A DNA stretch of 64,000 nt, taken from NCBI GenBank assembly GCA_031253835.1, contig JAIRVP010000015.1:182762-246761 (forward strand), written 5' to 3'. The translations under genes and the position numbers were made by a program. Within the stretch, counting starts at the first letter, position 1; each line of letters opens with the position of its first letter. The notes beneath the pieces were generated by a model, which was not told where the DNA came from, made no database searches, and worked only from the letters and a program-made list of their open reading frames with translations. Origin of the DNA: Burkholderia sp. GTDB lineage: Bacteria; Pseudomonadota; Gammaproteobacteria; Burkholderiales; Burkholderiaceae. Positions 30,728 through 39,450 of this stretch are shown here, in pieces.

Positions 30728-31531
30728 ATGGACGACGCTATGAACGAATCAGCAGCCGAGGTGATGAAGTATCAGTTTCCGATTGCGACGGAGGTAAATG
30801 GATCATTTGAAATCCAAGGGACCTGCATTGCGATAACTGATGGCGTTTTCTACTTTCTCGTTACTGCGGCGCATGTAACGAATCTGCGGCACAATGCCGC
30901 GGGTCGCTCTCTGTACGTTTGCAACTGGGCAGGCAACGAGTTTATAAGAATAGAAGAGGACATTGTTGGGATTGACTCTCAAGGCTCGATTCCCGACGAG
31001 TTCGATGTATCCGTTATCAAGATCGAAAGAAACAGGTATCGATCGATTCCAGATGAAAATTTCCTCGATGTCAACGGCATATACGTTGATAGAGGTGAGT
31101 CGTTCAAGCGCGTGTATGCGGCAAGTGGATTTCCGGCATCAAAAAATCGATCGTTTCCGAGATATAAAACCAGTCCAAATTATCTGTTCTTTTTGACGGA
31201 GGAAGTTCGCCCCCCAGTGAAGAAACATCGACCCCCCTTTATCATTAGACTGTCTTATGATCATCCGAGCGCGCCAAAGCCAAGCGCCATGAGCGGAGGC
31301 GGTGTTTGGATTTTAACGACGGACCTTCCCCGATCACCTGCCTTGGCGGGGATTGTAGTTTCGTGGTTCAAGAGGGAGAAAATAATAACCGGATTAAAAA
31401 TGGATTATATCGTTGCGATGATCAAAGGTTTCTTCCCAGGCAGTCGATTTGATGACGTTCCTACGCTCATGAAAGTCAAGGAAACTGAAGATGGAGCTCA
31501 ACTCTATATGCCTATCGCGTCTGCCGACTAA
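30728..31531 (+). CDS. Trypsin-like serine peptidase-fold protein
   Basis: The 267-residue protein has the three landmarks of an S1-type peptidase: GTCIAITDGVFYFLVTAAHV with candidate His49, DEFDVSVIKIE with candidate Asp93, and SAMSGGGVWIL with candidate Ser189. There is no signal peptide, so it should act in the cytoplasm. GGGGGG lies just before the ATG. It is A+T-richer than the backbone, a sign of transfer. A DUF5677-like gene follows 112 bases later on the same strand. Intracellular trypsin-like proteins next to helical partners are known from defence loci, which is why the pair is of interest; the function here is unknown. Confidence 0.7.
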   Translation: MDDAMNESAAEVMKYQFPIATEVNGSFEIQGTCIAITDGVFYFLVTAAHVTNLRHNAAGRSLYVCNWAGNEFIRIEEDIVGIDSQGSIPDEFDVSVIKIERNRYRSIPDENFLDVNGIYVDRGESFKRVYAASGFPASKNRSFPRYKTSPNYLFFLTEEVRPPVKKHRPPFIIRLSYDHPSAPKPSAMSGGGVWILTTDLPRSPALAGIVVSWFKREKIITGLKMDYIVAMIKGFFPGSRFDDVPTLMKVKETEDGAQLYMPIASAD

Positions 31532-31570
31532 GCTGGGCTAGGGGTTTCGTGCACATCAACCCATAGGCGG

Positions 31571-31576
31571 TATAAT
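31571..31576 (+). promoter_or_regulatory. Possible -10 element before the DUF5677-like gene
   Basis: TATAAT lies 67 bases before the ATG at 31644, in the gap after the peptidase-like gene. The -35 region is weak (TTTCGT at 20 bases). The second gene may have its own promoter. Confidence 0.35.
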
Positions 31577-31643
31577 ACTGCCGAGTGGGACCAGAATGAG
31601 ATAGATCGGCCCAATAAGAACCTCTGAATAATGGGAGTGCAAG

Positions 31644-32651
31644 ATGCTTGTATCCGTTGGTGCGATTAAGGAAGCCACATTGGAAGCGCTTCATACAGGA
31701 TGGGGCCTCGACAGCGATAAGATTGCAGACCTTGCAAAGCGGCCGCTCGGCGCGATCGCGTCGGATGTTCGAACCACGATCGAATCTCAAATGATTTCGG
31801 GGGTGTTCGGCATCGAGCCGATTATTCGTCAGATTCTCAAGCGAAATGAGGAACATGCCCGGGCTATTGACGCTTTGACGAGTTCCAAAGAACTGCGAGG
31901 CTCGGACGTGGCAATCGCACACGTTCGCCTTATTGAAGAGAGCTTTACCACTGCCGCCTTCGTGATCTCCGATCCTAGTCGCTACGACGAGTTCGGATGG
32001 CGCTGGTCGGCGTTCCCTGCCATCCATGGGATTCGTAATCGGATATTTGGTTTGGGCAAGCCGCTCTCGGACGAAATGAATGTCTGGATTAAATCGAATG
32101 AGAAGCAGCTAATCTGGATGGATCCGAAAGGTCGCCTCACTACCGATATAAACAACAACAAGGTTAAAGATCAGTGGGACAAGTGCGGAAACTGGCTCGC
32201 CCCCGCGACAATTAAAGAAATCTTTGAAAAAGTCGGACGCTTGGATTCCTATAAGAGAAAGGGCTACGATATGGGGAGTCAGTCCGTGCACTTGTCGCCC
32301 ATGGGTGATATTTACATGGCGTACGAACTTGACCACCAAGATTATTCTGAGTTCATGCTGGAAAATGGAAGCTATTTCGTTATAAAGATGTTCGGGCTTG
32401 CAATGGACTTGGTGCGAGAGCCGGCTGCCTTGCGAAAAGCGCACGCCATGGAGAATCTGGTGCAGACATATTGTCTACTTTCTTCCAATCCAACGCGATT
32501 CTCTGATTTGGCCGGAAAACTACCAGCCTATGCTGCATTCGCAAACACCGTTGCTACGAATGCTAAAGACACTGAAGCGGTTATTGAAGCGGCGATCGGC
32601 AAACCCACTGAAAGCAAGTTAGAGTTGAAATTGGGCGCCGTTCCTGTTTAA
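31644..32651 (+). CDS. DUF5677-like helical protein
   Basis: The 335-residue protein is mostly helical. The middle resembles DUF5677 proteins: VRLIEESFTTAAFVISDPS (about residues 94-112, with Arg95 and Glu98/Glu99), and later YDMGSQSVHLSPMG (Tyr208, Ser212, His216). The family has no firm function, but its R...E and S..H pattern is reminiscent of HEPN-like nucleases. That last point is only a resemblance. It pairs with the peptidase-like gene upstream and precedes a decayed gene. Confidence 0.55.
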   Translation: MLVSVGAIKEATLEALHTGWGLDSDKIADLAKRPLGAIASDVRTTIESQMISGVFGIEPIIRQILKRNEEHARAIDALTSSKELRGSDVAIAHVRLIEESFTTAAFVISDPSRYDEFGWRWSAFPAIHGIRNRIFGLGKPLSDEMNVWIKSNEKQLIWMDPKGRLTTDINNNKVKDQWDKCGNWLAPATIKEIFEKVGRLDSYKRKGYDMGSQSVHLSPMGDIYMAYELDHQDYSEFMLENGSYFVIKMFGLAMDLVREPAALRKAHAMENLVQTYCLLSSNPTRFSDLAGKLPAYAAFANTVATNAKDTEAVIEAAIGKPTESKLELKLGAVPV

Positions 32652-32839
32652 GCTTGGTTCGCTTTCGCATTCGACTACGCGTGTCAGCTAGCGGACATCT
32701 GTGCCAATCGCAACCACCCCGCAGGGATCTGGCGCGACTGCCGGCTCACGGCTTTGGAGCCGCCGTTGCAAGGCCCTGCATTCTCCCTGCCTTTGTCAGC
32801 GAATGACCGCTTGCGAAGTGGAAGTTCCTCTCGAGTGTC

Positions 32840-33530
32840 ATGGCGTCGCCGCGAACAAAGGTCGCTTTCTGGCCGACTGCCGCCGGGCGCGGTCAGCTGC
32901 AAGTGACCTATCATGCACTCATCTCTCTGGATGAATGGTTGGATGCTACCCGAGGGCAAGCGTTTTTGAAGCAGGCGGCAACGGCGAATTCCGAGACGTG
33001 GCTATATCTGAAGGATAACGAGAAGCCGAAACGGGTAACGGATGCGCAGATAAAGTCGCGTTGCGACGAAAGTAGGGGCGCTCGGCAGGGACGAGTACAA
33101 ACTGCGTCTGATCGTCGTTAGGGAAGGCGCGGCGACCGTGACCGTTGTTGAGCGAGTTGAAGGTCGGCAAGTCATTTGCAGGGCTTCAACGTCAGTACAG
33201 TAGGGTGCGGGGGAACGATCGTGGGTCCGCTTCAAAACGCCGGTGGCGGAGGGTGAGATATCGGGTCTGCCGGTCGCGATCGCACAGGCGCTTGCGAAAA
33301 TGCCTGCTGGCGCTGCCACTCCTGAGCCGATTTCGATCGACGGCGGACGGGCAACGATGAAGGTCGATGCGAAGTGGCCGACGCAGATGCCGACGTTCAG
33401 CCAGGCGCAGACGACGATCCGTCAGCAACTCCATGCACTCATGCTGGAAAAGGCGAGTGCGCAGTGTGCTGGCGGTCCGTTGAAGAGGGCGACGATTCAG
33501 CAATCGAACGCAGCACGACCAAGGCGAGAT
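32840..33530 (+). pseudogene. Parvulin-type peptidyl-prolyl isomerase, frameshifted remnant
   Basis: Pieces of one PpiC/SurA-like protein follow each other in different frames. The first (to about 33060) has SLDEWLDATRGQAFLKQA and KDNEKPKRVTDAQIKSR. The next has GALGRDEYKLRLIVVREGAA (33075-33137), then SELKVGKSFAGLQRQYSRV (33148-33204) with the parvulin F..L..QYS pattern. The last, from about 33225, has VRFKTPVAEGEISGLPVAIAQALAKMP and the C-terminal MPTFSQAQTTIRQQLHALM. At least three frameshifts separate the pieces. The original role is unknown; such isomerases occur on conjugative elements. Confidence 0.65.
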
Positions 33531-33572
33531 GCGGCGTATGGATGTGAGATAAACGCAGTAAGGTCTGGTCGA

Positions 33573-34037
33573 CTATCCTCTCGCCAGCCTGTCTTCGATA
33601 TCGATGGAGACGCACATTAGCGGGGTGCCGCGAGCGGGAGAGTCAGGCGGTTCGAGTCGCAGCAGAAAGTCGAAATATCGTTCCGTGAGCTTCGCGAGTT
33701 GTTCCTGTACCGCGCCAAGCCGGATCAGGCATTGGGCGTCCCAGTTCATGCCCACAACCAGTTCGCTTGTCTCGCCGTTCCACTCGCTCACGAGAATTGC
33801 TGCGGTGCGGGCGTTTTCCTCGGCGAATCGTTCGACGCGCTGCTCAATGTAGCGCATGTCGTCGCGCATTAGCGTGCCGGAAACGCGGAGCGAGACGGCA
33901 TGCGCGACCTCGTCGTACCGGAGGTAAACCGAGGCGATGCCTCCCAAATGGCGAGATACCCTATCGAGTTGTTCGTCCTCAAAATCGTCTTGCACGGCGA
34001 GCGCGCCGCTCAGGACGTACGGGGCTGGTTCTTCCAT
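33573..34037 (-). CDS. Unknown protein, paralogue A
   Basis: The 154-residue protein starts MEEPAPYVLSGALAVQDDF after GGAGG. It aligns along its whole length with the next gene upstream (34106-34501). Shared are YxxxGAL.V.D.F, a Y-x-x-x-D-x-V-x-H-x-(V/L) strand, RV.G.L..D....E and a late helical half that ends in an Arg/Glu-rich region. No known family is recognised; an alpha/beta N-terminus with a helical C-terminus is likely. It faces away from an XRE regulator, and the three genes look like one module. Confidence 0.65.
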   Translation of the reverse strand: MEEPAPYVLSGALAVQDDFEDEQLDRVSRHLGGIASVYLRYDEVAHAVSLRVSGTLMRDDMRYIEQRVERFAEENARTAAILVSEWNGETSELVVGMNWDAQCLIRLGAVQEQLAKLTERYFDFLLRLEPPDSPARGTPLMCVSIDIEDRLARG

Positions 34038-34105
34038 TTTGAACCTCCGGAAATTGGATTTGCGCAGCACGATGGATAGCGCTGGGATGTCGGTGCTCCC
34101 GCCCT

Positions 34106-34501
34106 CTAGCTCGCCACCGGTCGGAATTTTTCGAGAATCCGCGCCTGGCGTTGGAGAAAGGCTTCCAACTGGACATGCTCATCGGCGAGTTCTTTGAGCA
34201 ACTCCACGTGCAGGGCTAGGCCGATTGGCACATACGACGGCTCTCCGTAGCGCACTCGTCTGAAGATACTGCCGGTCCGTGCCCATTTCTGGGAGAATTC
34301 CCCAAGTGCGTTCTCGACGATCTTCGCTTCGTCGTCGTTCAGTACACCGCGAATGCGGATCACGAGCGAATGCGTGACGGCATCTGTCGCGAAGTAAATG
34401 TCGGCAGGGTCGGCAATCGTTTGGGCGAACTGCTGGGCGTGGTAGTGCCGGAAGTTGTCCAGGACGGACAAGGCACCGCAGATTTCATAGGTGAAAGGCA
34501 T
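34106..34501 (-). CDS. Unknown protein, paralogue B
   Basis: The 131-residue protein (MPFTYEICGALSVLDNF start, after GGAGG) is the sister of the gene at 33573-34037. The aligned blocks are FRxY..QQFAQTIADPADIYFATDAVTHSL, IRIRGVLNDDEAKIVENALGEF, and a helical end VELLKELADEHVQLEAFLQRQA. It is transcribed divergently from the XRE gene across a 106-base gap that must hold both promoters. Its function is unknown. Confidence 0.65.
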   Translation of the reverse strand: MPFTYEICGALSVLDNFRHYHAQQFAQTIADPADIYFATDAVTHSLVIRIRGVLNDDEAKIVENALGEFSQKWARTGSIFRRVRYGEPSYVPIGLALHVELLKELADEHVQLEAFLQRQARILEKFRPVAS

Positions 34502-34607
34502 AGTGCCTCCGGGATGAGGGACTACCGTCTTTGGGACTCGTCGCATATCCCCGCTACCATCGGTAGTCGGTTGATCACATTCATTAGGCTAGGTTCCAAC
34601 TGAACAT

Positions 34608-34985
34608 ATGTCAACGAAAAATTCCCAAGCGGACATATTTTCTGTCCGACTAAAATTGGAGCGGAAACGGCTCGGCATGAATCAAACGGAGTTCGCTGCA
34701 GCGGGTGGCGTGCTTCAGCATGCCCAAGTCAACTACGAGAAAGGGGCCAGATACCCTGACGCCAACTACCTAGCGGGGATTGCCGAGGCCGGTGTGGATG
34801 TCCAGTATGTGCTGACTGGCCGTGTGTCCGATTCGGCCACACTTGCTCTCACCGTCGACGAGGAGAGACTCCTAGCGGGCTTCCGTGAATTGAAGACTCG
34901 AGAAAAGCGGGGTGTGTTAGCCCTGGTGGGTGCGATCACCGGAACACCATCCGACGATCAAGAGAATGGCATCGGCGAGACGTAA
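34608..34985 (+). CDS. XRE-family transcriptional regulator
   Basis: The 125-residue protein has an N-terminal Cro/C1-type helix-turn-helix (about residues 12-67: RLKLERKRLGMNQTEFAAAGG with the recognition helix VLQHAQVNYEKG). A short tail (VDVQYVLTGR then LTVDEERLLAGFRELK) is of the kind seen in phage and island regulators. It probably represses the two divergent paralogues and itself. A+T-richer codons support foreign origin. Confidence 0.85.
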   Translation: MSTKNSQADIFSVRLKLERKRLGMNQTEFAAAGGVLQHAQVNYEKGARYPDANYLAGIAEAGVDVQYVLTGRVSDSATLALTVDEERLLAGFRELKTREKRGVLALVGAITGTPSDDQENGIGET

Positions 34986-35905
34986 TTGCGATTTTGGTAG
35001 CCGTGTTAGCGCATTGTCGAAAACGCGATGGCCGACGGTCGAATGATCAATTGCCGGTAGGCGTCCGCCCGCTAGTGAAATTGCACAGATCACCCCCGAC
35101 ATTCCCGCATGCCAACGATCGAGCTTGAACTGTATGGTCGATGGAGCGTTGCCTCGACTTGGGCTTCACCCCGTATCCGCTTGATGGCGCTCCTTCTCGA
35201 CCATCGTTCTGTCTGCGGCGTTGCTGACGCGCCGCCAATTGCAGACATGGCGCCCAAAACCGGCGCAAGCCTATCCTGCGGTCACTCATTTTTCATCTTG
35301 TTTTCTCTGCTGAGGGTGACTTCCGTATGCGCTATGTGCAAGCCATGCGCATTCTGAAATCGCGTCCGTGTAATTGCCGTGTGCGGCGCGTTTGATGCAG
35401 CGGTGTGAAGAAGTGAGCCCCGCATACACGATCGCATGATCCCGAGCGCATCACGTTTAAACGCTTGGAGAATGCCTGAACGCATGTCTTGAGCGATTGG
35501 TGCGTCCGACGCACCGCGTCGCGTCGTGCCGGTGGTACTCGAGTTTGGTCCGCAGCGGCGCGACGGTGAATGTCTGCGTAACACCGGTGCGCGCGTGTAG
35601 CGCTGGCGTTGAAAGGGCCGGGCAGAAGAGGTGAATGCCGAGTGCGCGCCAATGGCATCGAATGCGTTCTGGATTGCTCTTCAGCGCGAATCGACGGGCA
35701 GCAGTGTTCACTGAAATTCGTGTCCATACGCGCGCGAATGGGAAGTCAGATGAGGCGTCTGACGAGAGAAAAAATATTTCTTGTTCCGTCATATTCCTAT
35801 GTATTCCTCTACATTCCGTTTGCTTCGAAAACGACATAGAACAAGGGTTGACGGAGCGTAAACGCGTGCGCAAGATGCAGTGCAGGGTGTGCGTCGGAGG
35901 TCGTC
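34986..35905. other. Region without recognisable gene, holding a candidate oriT
   Basis: About 920 bases contain many short frames on both strands, none with a family pattern or good ribosome site. The one notable sequence is the nic-like CCTATCCTGC at 35270-35279. Confidence 0.55.
35250..35290 (+). other. Candidate oriT with IncP-type nic sequence
   Basis: CCTATCCTGC at 35270-35279 is identical to the ten bases at the nic site of plasmid RK2/RP4 as I recall it, and fits the YATCCTG/Y consensus of the IncP/Ti relaxase family. Cleavage would fall between 35278 and 35279. A 5-bp inverted repeat (35250-35254 with 35262-35266) lies 12 bases upstream, where IncP oriT carries its relaxosome repeat. 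TraK-like and TraL-like genes follow 600 bases downstream. No relaxase gene is in the window. Confidence 0.45.
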
Positions 35906-36367
35906 ATGTCGGTTGCCAGGAGATTCACTCGAGGGCAGTGGGAAGCGTTCGGCCGCAGGCTGGATGCGCTGCCGGAAAAGCCGAAAGAAGCGCAACCTGT
36001 CAAGGTGGGGGACGGTGTCAAATCTATACAGACACAGATCGTGGCGGCGCGGGAGAAAGGATATACGTTGTATGAACTGATAGAGCAGGCCGCGCAAGAA
36101 GGCATCGACGTGAATCTCAATTCGCTGAGATATGCGATGCGCCGTGCGGACGGAAAGGGAAGGGTTCGACGAGGCAATCGAGACACGGCACGAGAGCAGG
36201 CGACAGCGCCTGCGCGAGGCAGGAAGTCAGCACGTGCCAATGCGTCACGCGATAACCCGCCGCGCACGGGATTGCAGCAGAAAGAGAACACGGGGACAAC
36301 CAGGCCGGGGCAACAGGTACAGGGCTTTCTTGGATTTCCGATCAGCCCGGATACCGAGAACTTGTAG
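35906..36367 (+). CDS. TraK-like conjugation accessory protein
   Basis: The 153-residue basic protein carries a segment (GYTLYELIEQAAQEGIDVNLNSLRYAM) that reads like a small DNA-binding helix set used by oriT-binding proteins. A long Lys/Arg/Thr/Gln-rich, probably disordered C-terminus follows. In IncP plasmids TraK binds oriT and is followed by the ATPase TraL; here a TraL-like ATPase follows 10 bases later. Assignment depends heavily on this order. Confidence 0.5.
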   Translation: MSVARRFTRGQWEAFGRRLDALPEKPKEAQPVKVGDGVKSIQTQIVAAREKGYTLYELIEQAAQEGIDVNLNSLRYAMRRADGKGRVRRGNRDTAREQATAPARGRKSARANASRDNPPRTGLQQKENTGTTRPGQQVQGFLGFPISPDTENL

Positions 36368-36376
36368 AGGTCGCAC

Positions 36377-37081
36377 ATGGAAAGGCAAAATCCCCCTATC
36401 TATATGGTTGGTGGTAGCAAGGGTGGTGTCGGCAAGAGTTTTGTGACGCTGGCACTGGTCGATTACCTTCGACGCACGGATTTCAACGTCGTGCTGGTGG
36501 AGACGGACACGTCCAATCCTGATGTCATGAAAGCGGTCCACGCCGAAATCGAGTGTGCGTCATGTAATTTGGACGACGTCAGTGGCTGGATCGACTTTGT
36601 TAACTTCTGCGATACGCACCGGGATGCGATCGTTGTCGTCAACACGGCAGCCCGGAGTCAGGCGGGTGTCGAGCAGTACGGTGGAACGCTCGCTAACGCG
36701 CTCGATGAGCTCGCCCGGCGTCTGGTCGTGTTGTGGGTCATCAACCGGCAACGCGATAGTCTCGAATTGCTGCTCAAGTTCGGCGCGACGTTTCCGAACG
36801 CAATCACGCATGTTGTGCGCAACGGCTACTTTGGTTCGCCAGAGAAATTCACCCTTTATCGGGACTCGCAATTGCGCAACGCCGTTGAAGCACAAGGCCA
36901 ATCGTTGGATTTTCCCGACCTTGCGGATCGCGTCGCAGACGAGCTGCGTAGCCAGCGTCTGTCGGTCGGGAAGGCGGCGTCAACGATGCATATTGGTGAG
37001 CGGGCGGAACTGCTGCGCTGGCGCGCGATATACGGCACGATGTTCGCCAAGCTGACAGATCATGTGCAATTGGCGCGGTGA
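36377..37081 (+). CDS. TraL-like ParA-family ATPase
   Basis: The 234-residue P-loop protein has a deviant Walker A motif (KGGVGKS, residues 15-21, signature Lys15), a switch segment LVETDTSNPD (about 34-43) and VVVNTAA (about 89-95). This is the MinD/ParA layout, with no ParB partner gene next to it. The position after a TraK-like gene suggests a conjugative TraL-type protein rather than a partition protein. It ends the pair; the next gene is convergent. Confidence 0.7.
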   Translation: MERQNPPIYMVGGSKGGVGKSFVTLALVDYLRRTDFNVVLVETDTSNPDVMKAVHAEIECASCNLDDVSGWIDFVNFCDTHRDAIVVVNTAARSQAGVEQYGGTLANALDELARRLVVLWVINRQRDSLELLLKFGATFPNAITHVVRNGYFGSPEKFTLYRDSQLRNAVEAQGQSLDFPDLADRVADELRSQRLSVGKAASTMHIGERAELLRWRAIYGTMFAKLTDHVQLAR

Positions 37082-37292
37082 GGTCGCCCGGTGCGATCGC
37101 GCGCCTGTTACACGAGTTTGGAACGACCCGGCCGGTGAGAATATTCGGGAGCCGCGCAGACTTTTCCAACCGCCGTTTGGCAGCCGTGATATGGCTTATA
37201 TGACGGACTCAAGGAGAGCCTGTCAGGGCAAAATGATAGGTATCCTGAAAAGCTTGGTTTGAGTAGGGCGACGCGATGCCGCCCTACGGTAT

Positions 37293-38126
37293 TTACACCT
37301 TCATTTGGCGCATGGCGTCGGCCAGCATCCACAGGGCGCGATTGAGCTTTACGTCCTGATCGATTCCGGTAATGGGGCGTGTGGACATTGCGCGCCCGGT
37401 CCGCGAGCGGCCATGCAGCCCGCCTTTCGTGAGATTTTCCTGCACCCGGTTAAACACCGTCCAGAGGTCGTCACGACGATCCTCGAAACGGCGGGGAGCG
37501 AGCAACTGGCTTTCGGTGATCGGCGCAGGAGCCTTGGCATCGGTTGGATCGTAGCGCAGCGCGAGCGCGGAGCGGGCGAACGCATGCTGCTCGTCACGGT
37601 TCAGCGAAACGTCGCGCATGCCTTCCTTTTGTTCGCGAATCAGCTCGAAACCGTCGAGCACGTCGAACGCACCATTGATGACGTTCTGAATGATGTTCCC
37701 TTTGTGCGGCACGCGAATATCGGCGACGTCGTCGCCCGCGACCATGCCATTCTGGCAGACAAAACGCAGCAAGCCGGCGAGCATCTGGTAGCTACTCGTG
37801 CCGTCGTGCGAGTTCAACAACACGATTTCGTTGGCTTCGTCGCCATTGATCTGCCCGGCGTGGCGAAGGCGAAGCATGTGCTTCGTGTAGTCGCGCTTGC
37901 CCGGATCGCGCACGCGGGTCTGGCAGATCATGAACGGCTGGAATCCTTCGTTACGCAAGCCTCGCAATACGTCGATGGTCGGAATGTAGGTGTAGCGCTC
38001 CGAGCGGCTCTCGTGCTTGCCGTCGCCGAAGATGGACGGGGCAACGCGGCGAATCTGATCGTCCGACAGAGGCGAGTCGGCCCGAAGCATCGGGGAGCTG
38101 TAATGGAAAGAAGAAGCGAGTTGCAT
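37293..38126 (-). CDS. DUF932 domain protein
   Basis: The 277-residue protein has the DUF932 pattern common on plasmids and integrative elements: PTIDVLRGLRNEGFQPFMICQ, then RLRHAG and the LLNSHDGTSSYQMLAGLLRFVCQNGMV core, with IPxH-type VPHKGNII. The biochemical function is unknown. The start is at MQLASSFHYSS; the open frame extends upstream through a structured region that is clearly not coding. G+C content is closer to the backbone than in the neighbours. Confidence 0.8.
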   Translation of the reverse strand: MQLASSFHYSSPMLRADSPLSDDQIRRVAPSIFGDGKHESRSERYTYIPTIDVLRGLRNEGFQPFMICQTRVRDPGKRDYTKHMLRLRHAGQINGDEANEIVLLNSHDGTSSYQMLAGLLRFVCQNGMVAGDDVADIRVPHKGNIIQNVINGAFDVLDGFELIREQKEGMRDVSLNRDEQHAFARSALALRYDPTDAKAPAPITESQLLAPRRFEDRRDDLWTVFNRVQENLTKGGLHGRSRTGRAMSTRPITGIDQDVKLNRALWMLADAMRQMKV

Positions 38127-38645
38127 GGCAATCTCCACAGCAAAAAGGGTTGAACGGCGGGCTGTGGGATGACCTTGCCGCTTACGCGGAAAACGCTCCC
38201 TGTGGAACTCGGGGTTGGCTTTTGCTTTTGCCTGACACCCTGTTTCCTGCCCGTGCGACCCAAGGAGCCGAGCGCGGGACGGTGTCAAGGAAGGAGGCGA
38301 GGGATGGTGCGGGCAACCCGGTCCCTCGCCCCTTGATGCTGTCCCGCGCTTGGCTACGGTCGCGGGACAGGGCAGGAAACAGGGTGCCAGGCGCAGTCCA
38401 AGGCAGGAGTTTCACGGGAAGAATGACGAAGCCCCGGTTATTCACAGTTTCTGGGGGCAACGCTGTGAACAACTTTCGCGGCCGGAGCGCAAGTGATTGA
38501 GGTGTATTGGATTTCGGGGCGAACGGTGCAGCAAGCGTGAATCGGGTCAGGATTCGGGAATTCGATTGCCCCAAGTTCACTTTCGCCCGGAGCCATATGG
38601 GCATCAGAAGTTAGCCGCCCCGTATACCGGGGCCGGCGTAAGGAC
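38127..38645. other. Non-coding region with giant inverted repeat and DnaA-box-like site
   Basis: No gene is seen in these 519 bases. They contain the large inverted repeat at 38230-38392. TTATTCACA at 38438-38446 fits the DnaA box consensus TTWTNCACA, and a mirror-image near copy lies about 15 bases further on. The layout suggests a replication or transfer origin, or a structured regulatory RNA. Confidence 0.5.
38230..38392. repeat. 163-base nested inverted repeat (giant stem-loop)
   Basis: Three helices nest in one hairpin: 38230-38252 with 38370-38392 (22 of 23 paired), 38267-38290 with 38331-38354 (24 positions, the four differences all become G.U pairs), and 38296-38304 with 38322-38330 (9 of 9). 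A 17-base loop remains, with its own small CGGG/CCCG stem. It lies upstream of the DUF932 gene. Confidence 0.85.
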
Positions 38646-39311
38646 ATGGGGGTGCGTATGGCGCTTCAGTGGATCGAAATTCTGAAGCAGAGCGGCTGGA
38701 TGGATCTGTTGAAAGTTGGCGGCGTCGCCGGCGTTGTGGGCTCGGTCGTCACGCTGAGTTGGAATGAGTTGCGGGAGGCCAGGGTCAGCAGGCGCGAAGC
38801 GCGGCATGTCGCGCTGTCGCTGGAAAGCTATGCGCGGGAAGCTCGATCGATGATGCATCGCGCTGACTGGGCCACGGAGGATGCCGGCCGCTTGCAGACG
38901 TATGAGCTGCTCCGTGGCGTTGCGTTACCTCCGTTCGTATTCCCGGAGCCGATAGATTGGAAGTGGCTGAAACACGACGTTGCCTCGCAACTCCGCGAGT
39001 TTCCGGCCACGCTGCATTCGGCCCGACAGGCCCTGTCGGCGGAGTGGGAATACGGTGATCCGATCGATTGGTGCGCGGAAGTGGAGTTCGAGTGTGCGAA
39101 GGCTGCGGTGCAGGCGTTGGAGCTATCTCACTTGACGCGCGAGAGGCATGACGTTGCGCCATGGAAGCCCATCGTGCCGGATGTCGATCTGAAAAGCGAA
39201 CTCATGCAGTTCATTGCGGAGCAGAGCACGAAGCGTGAGGCGTTTCGGGTGAAGCAACGGCAGGCAGCAGCCAACATGACTGTCGGAGAGCCCATTCCTG
39301 GCGAGCAGTGA
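38646..39311 (+). CDS. Unknown protein with N-terminal membrane segment
   Basis: The 221-residue protein (GTG or a near ATG as start, 38646 or 38658) has one hydrophobic segment (about residues 18-39, DLLKVGGVAGVVGSVVTLSW), then a helical, charged body with many Glu and Arg. I do not recognise it. A 48-base piece of its 3' half recurs at 39624-39671 with about 90 percent identity, so a second, lost copy once stood there. It is the last intact island gene. Confidence 0.6.
   Translation: MGVRMALQWIEILKQSGWMDLLKVGGVAGVVGSVVTLSWNELREARVSRREARHVALSLESYAREARSMMHRADWATEDAGRLQTYELLRGVALPPFVFPEPIDWKWLKHDVASQLREFPATLHSARQALSAEWEYGDPIDWCAEVEFECAKAAVQALELSHLTRERHDVAPWKPIVPDVDLKSELMQFIAEQSTKREAFRVKQRQAAANMTVGEPIPGEQ
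39129..39176 (+). repeat. 48-base direct repeat, copy 1
   Basis: This segment within the unknown gene recurs at 39624-39671 with about five differences over 48 bases. Confidence 0.75.
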
Positions 39312-39450
39312 CGTGTTGCCGCTATCGCGCCAAACCGACGACCGGCGTTTGGTTTGGTGCTCATGGTTAAGCTCAGATGGCGATGAGGAAGCGCTCAGGC
39401 TTCTTACTCTTGATCCATGACGGCTCGCGTCCGCTCCATGTCGGATCTGT

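Noticed and set aside
37305..38153. 282-residue frame opposite the DUF932 gene
   Set aside because: No family pattern; the DUF932 frame has conserved motifs on the minus strand.
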